DNA of 64,000 bases. Source: Hyphomicrobiales bacterium (GTDB taxonomy: Bacteria > Pseudomonadota > Alphaproteobacteria > Rhizobiales > Devosiaceae). Under the pieces are notes generated by a model. That model did no database searches. It saw only the letters and a list, made by a program, of their open reading frames with translations, and was not told the origin of the DNA. Made by a program: the position numbers and the translations under genes. Shown here one piece after another: positions 9,741-17,667 of the stretch; the stretch's first letter is position 1; each line of letters begins with the position of its first letter. The stretch lies in contig JAIYDI010000004.1 of assembly GCA_027487555.1 (NCBI GenBank), forward strand, positions 186,001 to 250,000. The letters run 5' to 3'.

Positions 9741-9766
9741 TGAGCCTCAATCCGACAAACGAGAAA

Positions 9767-9796
9767 CTCCGGGCGGCCGCTTTGGGCCACCCGGAG
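9767..9796 (-). promoter_or_regulatory. Intra-operon hairpin between ugpB and ugpA
   Basis: Arms CTCCGGGCGGCC and GGCCACCCGGAG enclose a 6-base loop with a single mismatch. The hairpin lies in the 69-bp gap after the ugpB stop and before the ugpA start. Hairpins at this place in binding-protein-first operons commonly protect or partially terminate the message, giving more binding protein than permease. That role is inferred here. Confidence 0.5.
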
Positions 9797-9809
9797 CGGG
9801 GAGGACGGA

Positions 9810-11147
9810 TCAGGGAAGCTGGGCGCCCTGGTAGGTCTTCTCGAACTTGCGGAGCAGGGCATTGCCGTTGGCGACGGCGGTATCGAGGGCCTGCTGCACC
9901 GGCACGTTGTTGAACATGACATCGGCCATGGCGTTGCCGATTTCCTTGCGCATGGTCACGTAGTTGCCGAGGCGGATGCCCTGGGTATTCTCGGTGGCTT
10001 CGCCGTAGGTGAGGCTCTCGATGGCAACTTCGCGGCCCTTGTAGGGCGCGTTGTCGTAGAAGCCCTTTGCCTTCATCGCCTCGAAGCCTGCCATGGTAAC
10101 GGGCACATAGCCGGTGATGGTTGACCAGTGCTCGGCCTGCTCAGGGGTCGCGAGGAAATTGAAGAACGCTGCGGCGCCCTTGTATTCCTCTGCCGACTTG
10201 CCCTTCAGCGCCCAGATCGACGCGCCGCCCACGAAGGAATTCTTGCGATCGGTACCAGCCCAAACAGGCAGCATGGCGACGGTCCACTTGACCTCCGGCT
10301 TGGCCTGCTTGGTGAAGGAGCCGTGGTCAGCAATCGAGGACGAGGTGATCTGGCAGTTGCCATTGACAAAGGCGTCGTTCGGGGTCTCGCCGGCGGCCTT
10401 CGACTTGTGGACGAAAAGACCTTCGTCGAACATCTTCTTGTACCAGGTCAGCTGGTCGACGAACTTGGTCTTGTTGAGGACATACTCGGCGTCGAGCCCA
10501 CCATAGCCATTGCCCTTGGAGGCGATGGGCTGGTTGTGTACGGCCGAGAACTGCTCGAACCACTGCCACACGCCGCTGGGGTCAAACGCAACCGGGCATG
10601 CATAGCCGGCGGCCTTCAGCTTACGGGCAGCGTCCTCGACGTCTTCCCAGGTCGCAGGAATGGCGGCCACGCCTGCCTTGGTCAGCGCATCGGTGTTGTA
10701 GTAAATCACCGCGGTCGAGTTGTTGAACGGCAGCGAGAGCAGCTCGCCCTTAGATGTCGAGAAATACGAGCGGATGCCGCGCAGATAGTTTTCAGAGTTA
10801 AGCGTATAGCCACCCGCTGCCATCAGTTCACCCAGCGACATGTAAGCGCCCGAAAGCATCAGGTCGAGCGTGCCAGCGTCGAAGATCTGGGTCAGGGTCG
10901 GCTGCTTGTTGGCGCGGAACGCTGCGATGGTGTTCTGCAGGTTATTGTCGTAGTTGTCCTGGCTAACGCAGGCGATTTCAAAGTCGGTCTGCGCCTGGTT
11001 GAAACGGGTGCACATTTCCTGCACGCGCTCGCTCAGGTCGCCCGAAAGGCCATACCAGAACTCGAACTTGGTGGCGGCCTGGGCGCTGGCCGAGCTGACG
11101 AGGGCGGCAGCAGCAAAGGCTGCGCCGTAAAGCCAGTTGGTCTTCAT
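9810..11147 (-). CDS. ugpB: ABC transporter substrate-binding protein, UgpB-like
   Basis: This 445-residue periplasmic binding protein has a Sec signal peptide (MKTNWLYGAAFAAAALVSSASAQA, cleavage near 24). Several blocks follow E. coli UgpB as I remember it: SLPFNNSTAVIYYNTDALTKAG, GNCQITSSS, VGGASIWALKGK, IRLGNYVTMRKEIG and QQALDTAVANGNALLRKFEK. The ligand is probably sn-glycerol-3-phosphate, a glycerophosphodiester or a related polyol phosphate. The ORF track's 59 upstream residues are spurious; the ATG at 11147 has GGAGAG before it. It is the first gene of the ugpBAEC-isomerase operon. Confidence 0.88.
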   Translation of the reverse strand: MKTNWLYGAAFAAAALVSSASAQAATKFEFWYGLSGDLSERVQEMCTRFNQAQTDFEIACVSQDNYDNNLQNTIAAFRANKQPTLTQIFDAGTLDLMLSGAYMSLGELMAAGGYTLNSENYLRGIRSYFSTSKGELLSLPFNNSTAVIYYNTDALTKAGVAAIPATWEDVEDAARKLKAAGYACPVAFDPSGVWQWFEQFSAVHNQPIASKGNGYGGLDAEYVLNKTKFVDQLTWYKKMFDEGLFVHKSKAAGETPNDAFVNGNCQITSSSIADHGSFTKQAKPEVKWTVAMLPVWAGTDRKNSFVGGASIWALKGKSAEEYKGAAAFFNFLATPEQAEHWSTITGYVPVTMAGFEAMKAKGFYDNAPYKGREVAIESLTYGEATENTQGIRLGNYVTMRKEIGNAMADVMFNNVPVQQALDTAVANGNALLRKFEKTYQGAQLP

Positions 11148-11341
11148 GGGTCTCTCCGCTTGGGGCGCTCGAAATCGAGCGAGCGAGTTGGTAGTGACGG
11201 AACCTGACAGTCGCTTCTCAGATTGGTGAAGCTCTCGTGACATCGGCGGATTCCGATCCAGCGCCAGACCTGATACCGGAAGCAAAATGTCCGGCTGGCG
11301 CATGGCACCTTCCGGCCCAACCATAAGTGGAGGAGACTACA
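11148..11341. promoter_or_regulatory. Divergent spacer between ugpB and the aldo/keto reductase gene
   Basis: This 194-bp region must contain promoters for both directions. I see the AKR ribosome binding site GGAGGAG near its right end, but no palindrome or clear -35/-10 pair that I would defend. No PHO-box-like direct repeat is obvious by eye. Confidence 0.3.
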
Positions 11342-12271
11342 ATGAGGACGTTCAAGGTCCCGCAGGCCGGGTTCGAGGTGTCGAGCGTCGTGCTCGGCCT
11401 GATGCGAATTGCCAAAATGAGCGATGTCGAGATCCGGTCGCTCTACGATGCGGCGCGGGAAGCGGGCATCACCATGATCGATCACGCCGATATCTACGGC
11501 GGCGAGCGGCACAAGTGCGAGGCGCGTTTCGGCGAGGCCGTGACGCTGTCGCCAAACGAGCGGACCGAAATCCAGATCCAGTCGAAGGTCGGCATCCGTC
11601 CCGGTTTCTTCGACTTTTCCGCCGAACACATACTGCGCACGGTAGATGAGTCGCTTAAGGCACTGAGGACGGAATACCTCGACGTGCTGCTGCTGCATCG
11701 GCCGGACACATTGGTGGAGCCCGAGGAGGTGGCGGACGCCTTCGACACGCTGCATCAGGCGGGCAAGGTCCGGCATTTTGGCGTCTCGAACCAGACGCCG
11801 GGGCAGATCGAGCTGCTGAAGACGGCGGTGAGGCAGCCGCTGCTGTTCAACCAGGTTCAGCTCAGCATCACCCATGCCAACCTGATCGCGCAGGGGATTG
11901 CAGCGAACATGGACGGGCTCGACCAATCGATCTCGCGCGATGTGGGCCTGCTGGACTATTCGCGGCTCAAGGGCATGATGCTTCAGGCTTGGTCGCCGTT
12001 CCAGAAGGGCTTCTTCGACGGCGTGTTCATCGGTGACCGCAAGGAATATGCCGAATTAAACACCGCGCTCGACGACATCTCGGCAAAGCATGGCGTGACG
12101 CCAACAGGTATCGCGGTGGCGTGGATCGTGCGGCATCCAGCCAATATCCAGGTGGTGTTGGGCACGACCAAGCCCAGCCGCGTCGCCGACTGCGCGGCGG
12201 GCTCGGAGGTGCAGCTTTCCCGCGAGGACTGGTACCGGCTGTTCAGTGCCGCCGGGCACAAGCTGCCGTAG
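11342..12271 (+). CDS. Aldo/keto reductase (YdhF-like)
   Basis: This 309-residue NADPH-dependent oxidoreductase has a (beta/alpha)8 barrel. The catalytic tetrad is readable: D53-Y58 in IDHADIYGGE, a lysine in QSKVGIR and a histidine in VLLLHRPD. The NADP site near the C-terminus reads VVLGTTKPSRV. The start at 11342 has GGAGGAG upstream and removes five residues from the ORF track. It diverges from the ugp operon and ends 3 bp from the convergent MFS gene. It may reduce a sugar-derived aldehyde in the same pathway; the substrate is unknown. Confidence 0.85.
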   Translation: MRTFKVPQAGFEVSSVVLGLMRIAKMSDVEIRSLYDAAREAGITMIDHADIYGGERHKCEARFGEAVTLSPNERTEIQIQSKVGIRPGFFDFSAEHILRTVDESLKALRTEYLDVLLLHRPDTLVEPEEVADAFDTLHQAGKVRHFGVSNQTPGQIELLKTAVRQPLLFNQVQLSITHANLIAQGIAANMDGLDQSISRDVGLLDYSRLKGMMLQAWSPFQKGFFDGVFIGDRKEYAELNTALDDISAKHGVTPTGIAVAWIVRHPANIQVVLGTTKPSRVADCAAGSEVQLSREDWYRLFSAAGHKLP

Positions 12272-12274
12272 AAC

Positions 12275-13495
12275 TTAAGCAGGCTGCGGCAGGGGTCCAA
12301 CCCCCTGCCCTTTCGCCGAGGCCGGGGGCGGGAAGGCGAGCGCCATGGCGGCCGCCGCGAGCCCGATTGCGGCCGAGGCGACATAGAGCCAGTGATAGGT
12401 GCCGAAGGTGTCGTACAGCCAGCCACCGCCTATCGGACCGAAGGCCATGCCGATCGACGATGTCATGGTGGCGGCACCCAGCACAGTGCCCATGACGCGG
12501 GCGCTGAAATACTCGCGCGCCAGCACCGAATAGAGCGGCATCACTCCGCCATAGGCGAGCCCGAGCACAGCGGCGAGGATGTAGAAATGCGTGAGCTGGG
12601 TCAGGTAGATATAGGCGAATATGCCGACGGCCTGCAGGGCGAGACCCGCGACGATGACACGGCGGACACCAAAGCGATCTGACGCGACACCGAAGATGAC
12701 CCGGCCGAACAGCCCAGCGATGCCCTCGATGGAATAGATGAAGGCGGCGCCGCCCAGCGTCGCGCCACAGAGCATGGCGTAACTGACAGTGTGGAAAATC
12801 GGGCCAGAATGCGCAGCGCAGCAAAGAAAGAAGGTGGCGGCGAGCACGATGAACTGCGGTGTGCGCAGTGATTGCCAAGCGAGCAATCGGTGCGGTTGCG
12901 GCGCGCCAGCGGGGGAACCGGCGTCGAGCGCCTGCGGCGGACGGCGGATGAACAGGCTTGCCGGCACAAGCACGAAGATGGCGACGAAAGCGATGGTGAG
13001 CATTGCACCACGCCAGCCGATCGAGGTGATCAAGAGGCTGGCAAAAGGGGTGACCACCATGGGCGCGACGCCGCCGCCGACCGAGACCAGCGAAACGGCG
13101 AGACTGCGGTGCGCGTCGAACCAGCCGGTGGTGGCCGCCATTATAGGCGCGAAGAACGCGCCACCCGAGGCGCCGACAAGCCCGCCATAGGCGAGCTGGA
13201 ACACCAGCAGGTCATGCGCCTGGCTCGCGAGCGCCAGGCCGACGACCAGCAGGCCGGATGCCGCAAGGAGCACCGGCCGTGCGCCAATCCGGTCACTCAG
13301 CATGCCCCAACCGAAGCCCGCGACGCCCATGACGATGAAGCCGATGGTCATCGCGGCGGAGATGCCGGCACGAGTCCAGCCAGTCTCGGTGGCGATCGGC
13401 TCCAGGTAGATGGGGAGCGCAAACATCGCCCCCATCGCGATGCAGGTGATGACGGCCCCCGCCGCCACGACGACCCAGCCGTAGTTCCGCGTCAT
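12275..13495 (-). CDS. MFS transporter, monocarboxylate/oxalate-formate-like branch
   Basis: This 406-residue protein has about 12 transmembrane helices and the MFS motif between TM2 and TM3 (GMLSDRIGARPVLLA), repeated in the second half (GVASDRFGVRRVIVAG). The layout resembles the MCT/OxlT-type carriers that move small organic acids. It has GAGGGAGA before its ATG and lies 77 bp downstream of the SDR gene on the same strand. It could import or export an acid connected with the SDR/RidA/AKR enzymes. The substrate is not determined. Confidence 0.82.
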   Translation of the reverse strand: MTRNYGWVVVAAGAVITCIAMGAMFALPIYLEPIATETGWTRAGISAAMTIGFIVMGVAGFGWGMLSDRIGARPVLLAASGLLVVGLALASQAHDLLVFQLAYGGLVGASGGAFFAPIMAATTGWFDAHRSLAVSLVSVGGGVAPMVVTPFASLLITSIGWRGAMLTIAFVAIFVLVPASLFIRRPPQALDAGSPAGAPQPHRLLAWQSLRTPQFIVLAATFFLCCAAHSGPIFHTVSYAMLCGATLGGAAFIYSIEGIAGLFGRVIFGVASDRFGVRRVIVAGLALQAVGIFAYIYLTQLTHFYILAAVLGLAYGGVMPLYSVLAREYFSARVMGTVLGAATMTSSIGMAFGPIGGGWLYDTFGTYHWLYVASAAIGLAAAAMALAFPPPASAKGQGVGPLPQPA

Positions 13496-13572
13496 TTCGA
13501 TCTCCCTCGCCGCTCCTGTAGCGCCAGACGAATGGCGACGCGCGAACTCGACACTGCCGATGGAATTTCCGC

Positions 13573-14361
13573 TCAGGTCGGCCTTAGAACCTCATCGACG
13601 AAGCGCAGGTTACCGGCTGTGAGACCGGCATCGACGGCCAGAACCGCACCGGTAACCCCCGCCGCCGCCGGGGAGGCGAGGTAGCGCACGGCATTGGCGA
13701 CCTCGACAGGGGTGACCAGCCGACCGAGCGGATAATGGGGCAGGACGACATCGAGCACGTTCGGATTGGCCGCGAGCCGATGATCCCAAGCGGGTGTGCG
13801 GACGGAGCCGGGACAGACAACATTGGCGCGCACGCCATCGCGCCCACGCTCGACAGCAATGGCCTTGGCATAGGCTATGAGGCCGGCCTTGGCCGCCGAG
13901 TAGGCGGGATTACCGAAATGCATCAGGCCGTTGACCGAGGAGATAAAGACAAGGCTGCCCTGCCCGCGCTTTGCCATGGCTGCAATGAAGGGATCAGTTG
14001 CGGCATAGACGCCGCTGAGGTTGATAGCGACCTCCCGGTCCCAGCTCGTGGTGTCCAGCTCGCCGAAGTGCTCCGCACGGGTGAAACCGGCATTGGCGAT
14101 GACCACATCGGGTACATGATGGCGCGCGAGGTAGTCGGCCGCGGCGGCCCGAGTGGCGCCCGTGTCGCCCTGGTCGAAAACCAGCGTGTCGGCCAGCGGC
14201 AGCCCGGCCATCTGGTTGGCGTCACGATCAGCGCCGATGACGCGAGCGCCGGCGGCAACGAAAGCCTTGACCAACGCCTGCCCGATTGCCCCGCCGGCCC
14301 CGGTGATGAGGACGGTCTGTCCGTCGAGGCGGAACGGATCGGGGGAAAGGTCCTGGGTCAT
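13573..14361 (-). CDS. Short-chain dehydrogenase/reductase (SDR)
   Basis: This 262-residue Rossmann-fold oxidoreductase has the classical SDR signatures: TGAGGAIG for dinucleotide binding, NAG (VIANAG), the catalytic serine in FISSVNG, and YSAAK (Tyr-x-x-x-Lys). The ATG at 14361 overlaps the stop of the RidA gene as ATGA and follows GGAGGCGAA, so the two are translationally coupled. An aspartate after beta-2 (GADRDAN) favours NAD over NADP. The substrate is unknown. Confidence 0.87.
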   Translation of the reverse strand: MTQDLSPDPFRLDGQTVLITGAGGAIGQALVKAFVAAGARVIGADRDANQMAGLPLADTLVFDQGDTGATRAAAADYLARHHVPDVVIANAGFTRAEHFGELDTTSWDREVAINLSGVYAATDPFIAAMAKRGQGSLVFISSVNGLMHFGNPAYSAAKAGLIAYAKAIAVERGRDGVRANVVCPGSVRTPAWDHRLAANPNVLDVVLPHYPLGRLVTPVEVANAVRYLASPAAAGVTGAVLAVDAGLTAGNLRFVDEVLRPT

Positions 14362-14750
14362 TTCGCCTCCGGCGTCTTGTAGGCGATGCAGTCTATCTCG
14401 ACCTTGCAATCGACCATCATGTGAGATTGCACGGTGGAGCGGGCCGGCGGATGGGCGCCGAAATAGCTCTTGTAGACCGCGTTGAATGACCAGAAATCCC
14501 GCGGATCATCGAGCCAGACGCCGCATTTCACCACATGCTCGAGCCCGTAGCCCGCCTCGTTGAGGATGGCGAGGACGTGCCCAATGGCGACATGGGTCTG
14601 CTCAACGATGCCGCCATTGACGATTTCGCCATCCTTCATCGCCACCTGGCCGGAAACGAACAGGAAGCCGCCGGCCTCGACGGCGCGGGCGAAGGGGAGG
14701 TTCTGGCCGCCGGCACCGGATTTTTCGGCGCCGTACCGGGTGATGGACAT
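14358..14750 (-). CDS. RidA family enamine/imine deaminase-like protein
   Basis: This ~130-residue protein of the YjgF/YER057c/UK114 fold forms trimers that hydrolyse reactive enamines or imines or act on related carbonyls. FVSGQVAMKDGEIVNGG and VVKCGVWLDDPRDF are family blocks. The catalytic arginine seen in true RidA is replaced by another residue in the ...PPARSTVQSHMMVDCKVEIDCIAY region, so it may be a specialised paralogue. I chose the ATG at 14750 (MSITRYG, GGAG upstream). A longer start at 14777 adds 9 residues and also has a GAGG. It leads an operon with the SDR. Confidence 0.8.
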   Translation of the reverse strand: MSITRYGAEKSGAGGQNLPFARAVEAGGFLFVSGQVAMKDGEIVNGGIVEQTHVAIGHVLAILNEAGYGLEHVVKCGVWLDDPRDFWSFNAVYKSYFGAHPPARSTVQSHMMVDCKVEIDCIAYKTPEAK

Positions 14751-14777
14751 ATAAACCGCTCCAGGAGTGAAATTCAT

Positions 14778-14905
14778 TTTCTTGCCTCGCCCAGATTACC
14801 GCGAATTGCCGGGGAAATCCGCCGCACACTCGCCGAAGCCTGAAAATTTCTTACGTGAATGCCGGCTCCAACTCTGCTAGCTTTTTCACGTTTCCCGACG
14901 TCACG
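14778..14905. promoter_or_regulatory. Divergent spacer, RidA/M81 metallopeptidase
   Basis: This spacer of about 130 bp separates the divergent RidA-SDR operon and the M81 gene. It contains CTGAAAATTTCTT (near 14840-14852) with a short GAAA-A-TTTC palindrome. That weakly resembles the stronger TCTGAAAA-N3-TTTTCAGA operator candidate seen at 22145, so co-regulation is possible but speculative. Confidence 0.25.
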
Positions 14906-16375
14906 ATGAGGCGCGAGTTGCGCGTATTTACTGCGGCCCTGGCCACCGAAACCAATAGTTTTGCGCCGATCTGCATCGACCGGAAAGCCTTCGAGGCCTC
15001 GCTTTATGCGCCGCCGGGACAGCATCCCGAGACGCCGACGCTGTGCAGTGCGCCAATCACCGTGGGGCGCGAACTGGCGAAGGCCGAGGGGTTCGAGCTG
15101 ATCGAGGGTACCGCGGCCTGGGCAGACCCGGCCGGGCTGATCAATCGCGAGGCCTATGAAAGCCTGCGGGATGAAATCCTCGACCAGTTGCGGGCCGCCG
15201 GCAAGGTCGACGCCGTGGTGCTGGGGCTGCATGGCGCCATGGTGGCGGATGGCTATGACGACCCGGAAGGGGATTTTCTCGCCCACGTGCGCGAGATCGT
15301 CGGGCCTGATGTGCTGGTCTGCGCCGAACTCGACCCGCATAGCCACTTGACGAAAAAGCGGCTCGCTGCAGCGAATTTCTTCACGGTGTTCAAGGAGTTC
15401 CCGCATACCGACTTCGTCGACCGGGCGCGCGACCTGTGGTCGATTGCGCTGAGGACGCTCAAGGGCGAGATAAAGCCGGAAGTGTCGGTGTTCGACTGCC
15501 GGATGATCGACGTGTTCCCCACCTCGCGGCAGCCGATGCGCGGCTTTGTCGACCGGATGTATGCGATGGAGGCCGAGGACAAGGATCTGCTGAATATCTC
15601 GGTGATCCACGGCTTCATGGCGGGCGATGTGCCGGAAATGGGCACCAAGGTGATGGTGACCACCAATGGCGACCGCGCGAAGGGCGAGGCCCTGGCCGAG
15701 CGGCTGGGGCGCGAATTGTTCGCCCTGCGTGGAACCTTCATGGTGCCGCAGGTGAACGAACATGACGCCGTCGCCGAGGCCATTGCGGCAACCGAAGGTC
15801 CGGTGGTGATCGCCGATGTGTGGGACAACCCCGGCGGCGGCACGGCGGGCGATGCCACGGTGCTGCTGGCCGAACTGATGGCGAAGGGCGCAACCAACGT
15901 GGCGGTCGGCACGATCTGGGACCCGATCGCGGTACAGATCTGCTTCGCGGCCGGGGAAGGCGCGACGATCCCGCTGCGCTTTGGAGCAAAATCGGCGCCC
16001 GAGACGGGCAACCCGATCGACAAGCGCGTCAAGATTTTGAAAGTGCAGCGCAATGCCGAGCAGAAATTCGGCGACAGCCTGGTGCCGATCGGCGATTCGG
16101 TCTTGATCGGCTTCGACGGGATCGAGGTCATCCTCAACTCGACGCGGGCGCAGAGCTTCGACCCGAGCCTGTTCTCGGGGATGGGGGTCGATCCGTTGCA
16201 AAAGAAGATCCTGCTGATCAAATCGACCAACCATTTCTTCGCAGCGTTCTCGAAGATCGCGGCGAAGATCATTTATTGCTCGGCCGGACGGCCCTACCCC
16301 AACTCCCCGGCGCATACGAAATACCTGAAGGCGCGGCGCGACATCTGGCCGATGGTGGAGAACCCGTTCGGCTGA
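14906..16375 (+). CDS. M81 family metallopeptidase (MlrC-like)
   Basis: This 489-residue protein belongs to the DUF1485/MlrC family (peptidase family M81), named after the microcystin-degrading MlrC. Family landmarks are the N-terminal ALATETNSFAP, LGLHGAMVADGYDDPEGDFL, CAELDPHSHLT, the middle FKEFPHTD, DVWDNPGGGTAGD and the C-terminal KSTNHFFAAFSKIA. The histidines and aspartates in these blocks are the likely zinc ligands. There is no signal peptide, so it is cytosolic. I start at ATG 14906 (MRRELRV), 17 codons inside the ORF track, because M81 proteins begin at this point. The neighbours suggest a role in catabolising an unusual amide or peptide. Confidence 0.8.
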   Translation: MRRELRVFTAALATETNSFAPICIDRKAFEASLYAPPGQHPETPTLCSAPITVGRELAKAEGFELIEGTAAWADPAGLINREAYESLRDEILDQLRAAGKVDAVVLGLHGAMVADGYDDPEGDFLAHVREIVGPDVLVCAELDPHSHLTKKRLAAANFFTVFKEFPHTDFVDRARDLWSIALRTLKGEIKPEVSVFDCRMIDVFPTSRQPMRGFVDRMYAMEAEDKDLLNISVIHGFMAGDVPEMGTKVMVTTNGDRAKGEALAERLGRELFALRGTFMVPQVNEHDAVAEAIAATEGPVVIADVWDNPGGGTAGDATVLLAELMAKGATNVAVGTIWDPIAVQICFAAGEGATIPLRFGAKSAPETGNPIDKRVKILKVQRNAEQKFGDSLVPIGDSVLIGFDGIEVILNSTRAQSFDPSLFSGMGVDPLQKKILLIKSTNHFFAAFSKIAAKIIYCSAGRPYPNSPAHTKYLKARRDIWPMVENPFG

Positions 16376-16748
16376 ACCCTCAAGATGAACGGGTATTTTG
16401 CGTTTTGCCGCTGCCACAATTGCGCTGCTCCTTTCGACCTGGGGCATTATCACATGGCGGAAGGCCGCGGGGATTGATTTAAAGCCTGATGCGGCAAAGG
16501 GATTTAAGCTGCGGACGGGCTATTTCGAGAGTGGTGCGGAGCTTTGGCAAGACCGCAGCAGCCGGCTGCGCGGCGACGATTTCCGGACGTTTTATGCTGC
16601 CACCGACGGCACAAATCGCGCGCACTGCACATTGATGAACGCATCCTGAACACAAGCGCCAACGAGCAGACCCAGAATCCGCACGAGGACAGGATGCCAG
16701 GCGCACTGCCGGACTGGGAAGCGAGCGCGCCGCCAGAGGCGCATGGCC
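16376..16748. other. 373-bp intergenic region without a convincing gene
   Basis: The gap lies between the convergent M81 and methyltransferase genes. Several short ORFs on both strands (the longest 83 aa at 16398-16649) overlap one another. One starts with a short hydrophobic stretch (ATIALLLSTWGIITW) but lacks a ribosome binding site and any family pattern. It may be decayed coding sequence. Confidence 0.4.
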
Positions 16749-17477
16749 CTATTGCGGCTTGATCGCGGTGGCGAGAAAGTTGCGGGAGAGGATGGACTTT
16801 GTCTGGCCGGTTTCCGCGGCATTGAGCAGCCGGAACCCGAGCGTCCCCACCCACCACAGGAAAGCGCGCGCGGTGCTCCTGATGCCGTGTGGAACGGGGG
16901 TGTCCTCGAAGCACGCGATGCGGGTGAACCCAACTGCTCGCATGAACTGGCGCATGGACAAGTGATTGAACGCACGTTCGTGGGTCAGGTCACCATAGCG
17001 GATGGACGACCCGAAAATGGCATCGGCGTTGGGAACGTGGACGATCAGCTTGCCGCCGCCGCGCAGAACACGAAAGGCTTCGTCGCCCACACGGAACAAG
17101 GTGTCGCCATCGAGGTGCTCGAGGATATCCATCGCGAAGATGACGTCGACGCTGCCATCCGGGAGCCTCGACAGTTCCTCCACTATGTCGCCTTGCCGCG
17201 CTTCAACGAGACCTAAACGATGGGCCAGATCGATCTGCTCCTTGGAGAAATCAACGCCATCCAGCTTGGTGAACCCTCGAAGCTTGAGGAAGTACAGGAT
17301 GTTACCAGCACCACAGCCGAGGTCGAGAATGCGGGCATCGCGGTTGGCCGGCACGTGCCGGTCTATCAGCCGCAGCAGGTGTGCCCGGCTTGACGCAAAT
17401 TTCTGCTCGGCATTGATACCGCCCTGCCCCGTGGAGACATAGGCCGCGTAGAGCCGTCTCTGCCAATCCTGCGTCAT
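16749..17477 (-). CDS. Class I SAM-dependent methyltransferase
   Basis: This 242-residue enzyme has the Rossmann SAM-binding motif I (RILDLGCGAGNILYFL), an acidic residue after beta-2 (LDGVDFS), motif II/III region (VDVIFAMDILEHLDG) and LRGGGKLIVHVPN. This pattern matches the Methyltransf_11/23 (UbiE/BioC-like) families that often methylate lipids, glycans or small molecules. The ORF track adds 84 residues of low-complexity upstream sequence; I start at MTQDWQRR. It stands alone, downstream of and pointing away from the GH20 gene. The substrate is unknown. Confidence 0.78.
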   Translation of the reverse strand: MTQDWQRRLYAAYVSTGQGGINAEQKFASSRAHLLRLIDRHVPANRDARILDLGCGAGNILYFLKLRGFTKLDGVDFSKEQIDLAHRLGLVEARQGDIVEELSRLPDGSVDVIFAMDILEHLDGDTLFRVGDEAFRVLRGGGKLIVHVPNADAIFGSSIRYGDLTHERAFNHLSMRQFMRAVGFTRIACFEDTPVPHGIRSTARAFLWWVGTLGFRLLNAAETGQTKSILSRNFLATAIKPQ

Positions 17478-17667
17478 GTGCTTGGTTGTCCGGTGTGCAA
17501 GGGCATGAGATTGAAAGCCATGACATAAGGGCCTCTGGCCGCCAGTGGCAAGGCTGATGTGCAACGACCAGATGCGTAGGTTGGCCCCGCCAGCCGCTCT
17601 CCGCCGCCCGCCTCGCACGACCGGCTCCGTCTTGGTGAGGCCCGCATGCAAGTTGCGAGACGAGGCA

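Noticed and set aside
16398-16649. 83-aa ORF with a hydrophobic start after the M81 gene
   Set aside because: It has no ribosome binding site, no family similarity and overlaps several equally long frames.
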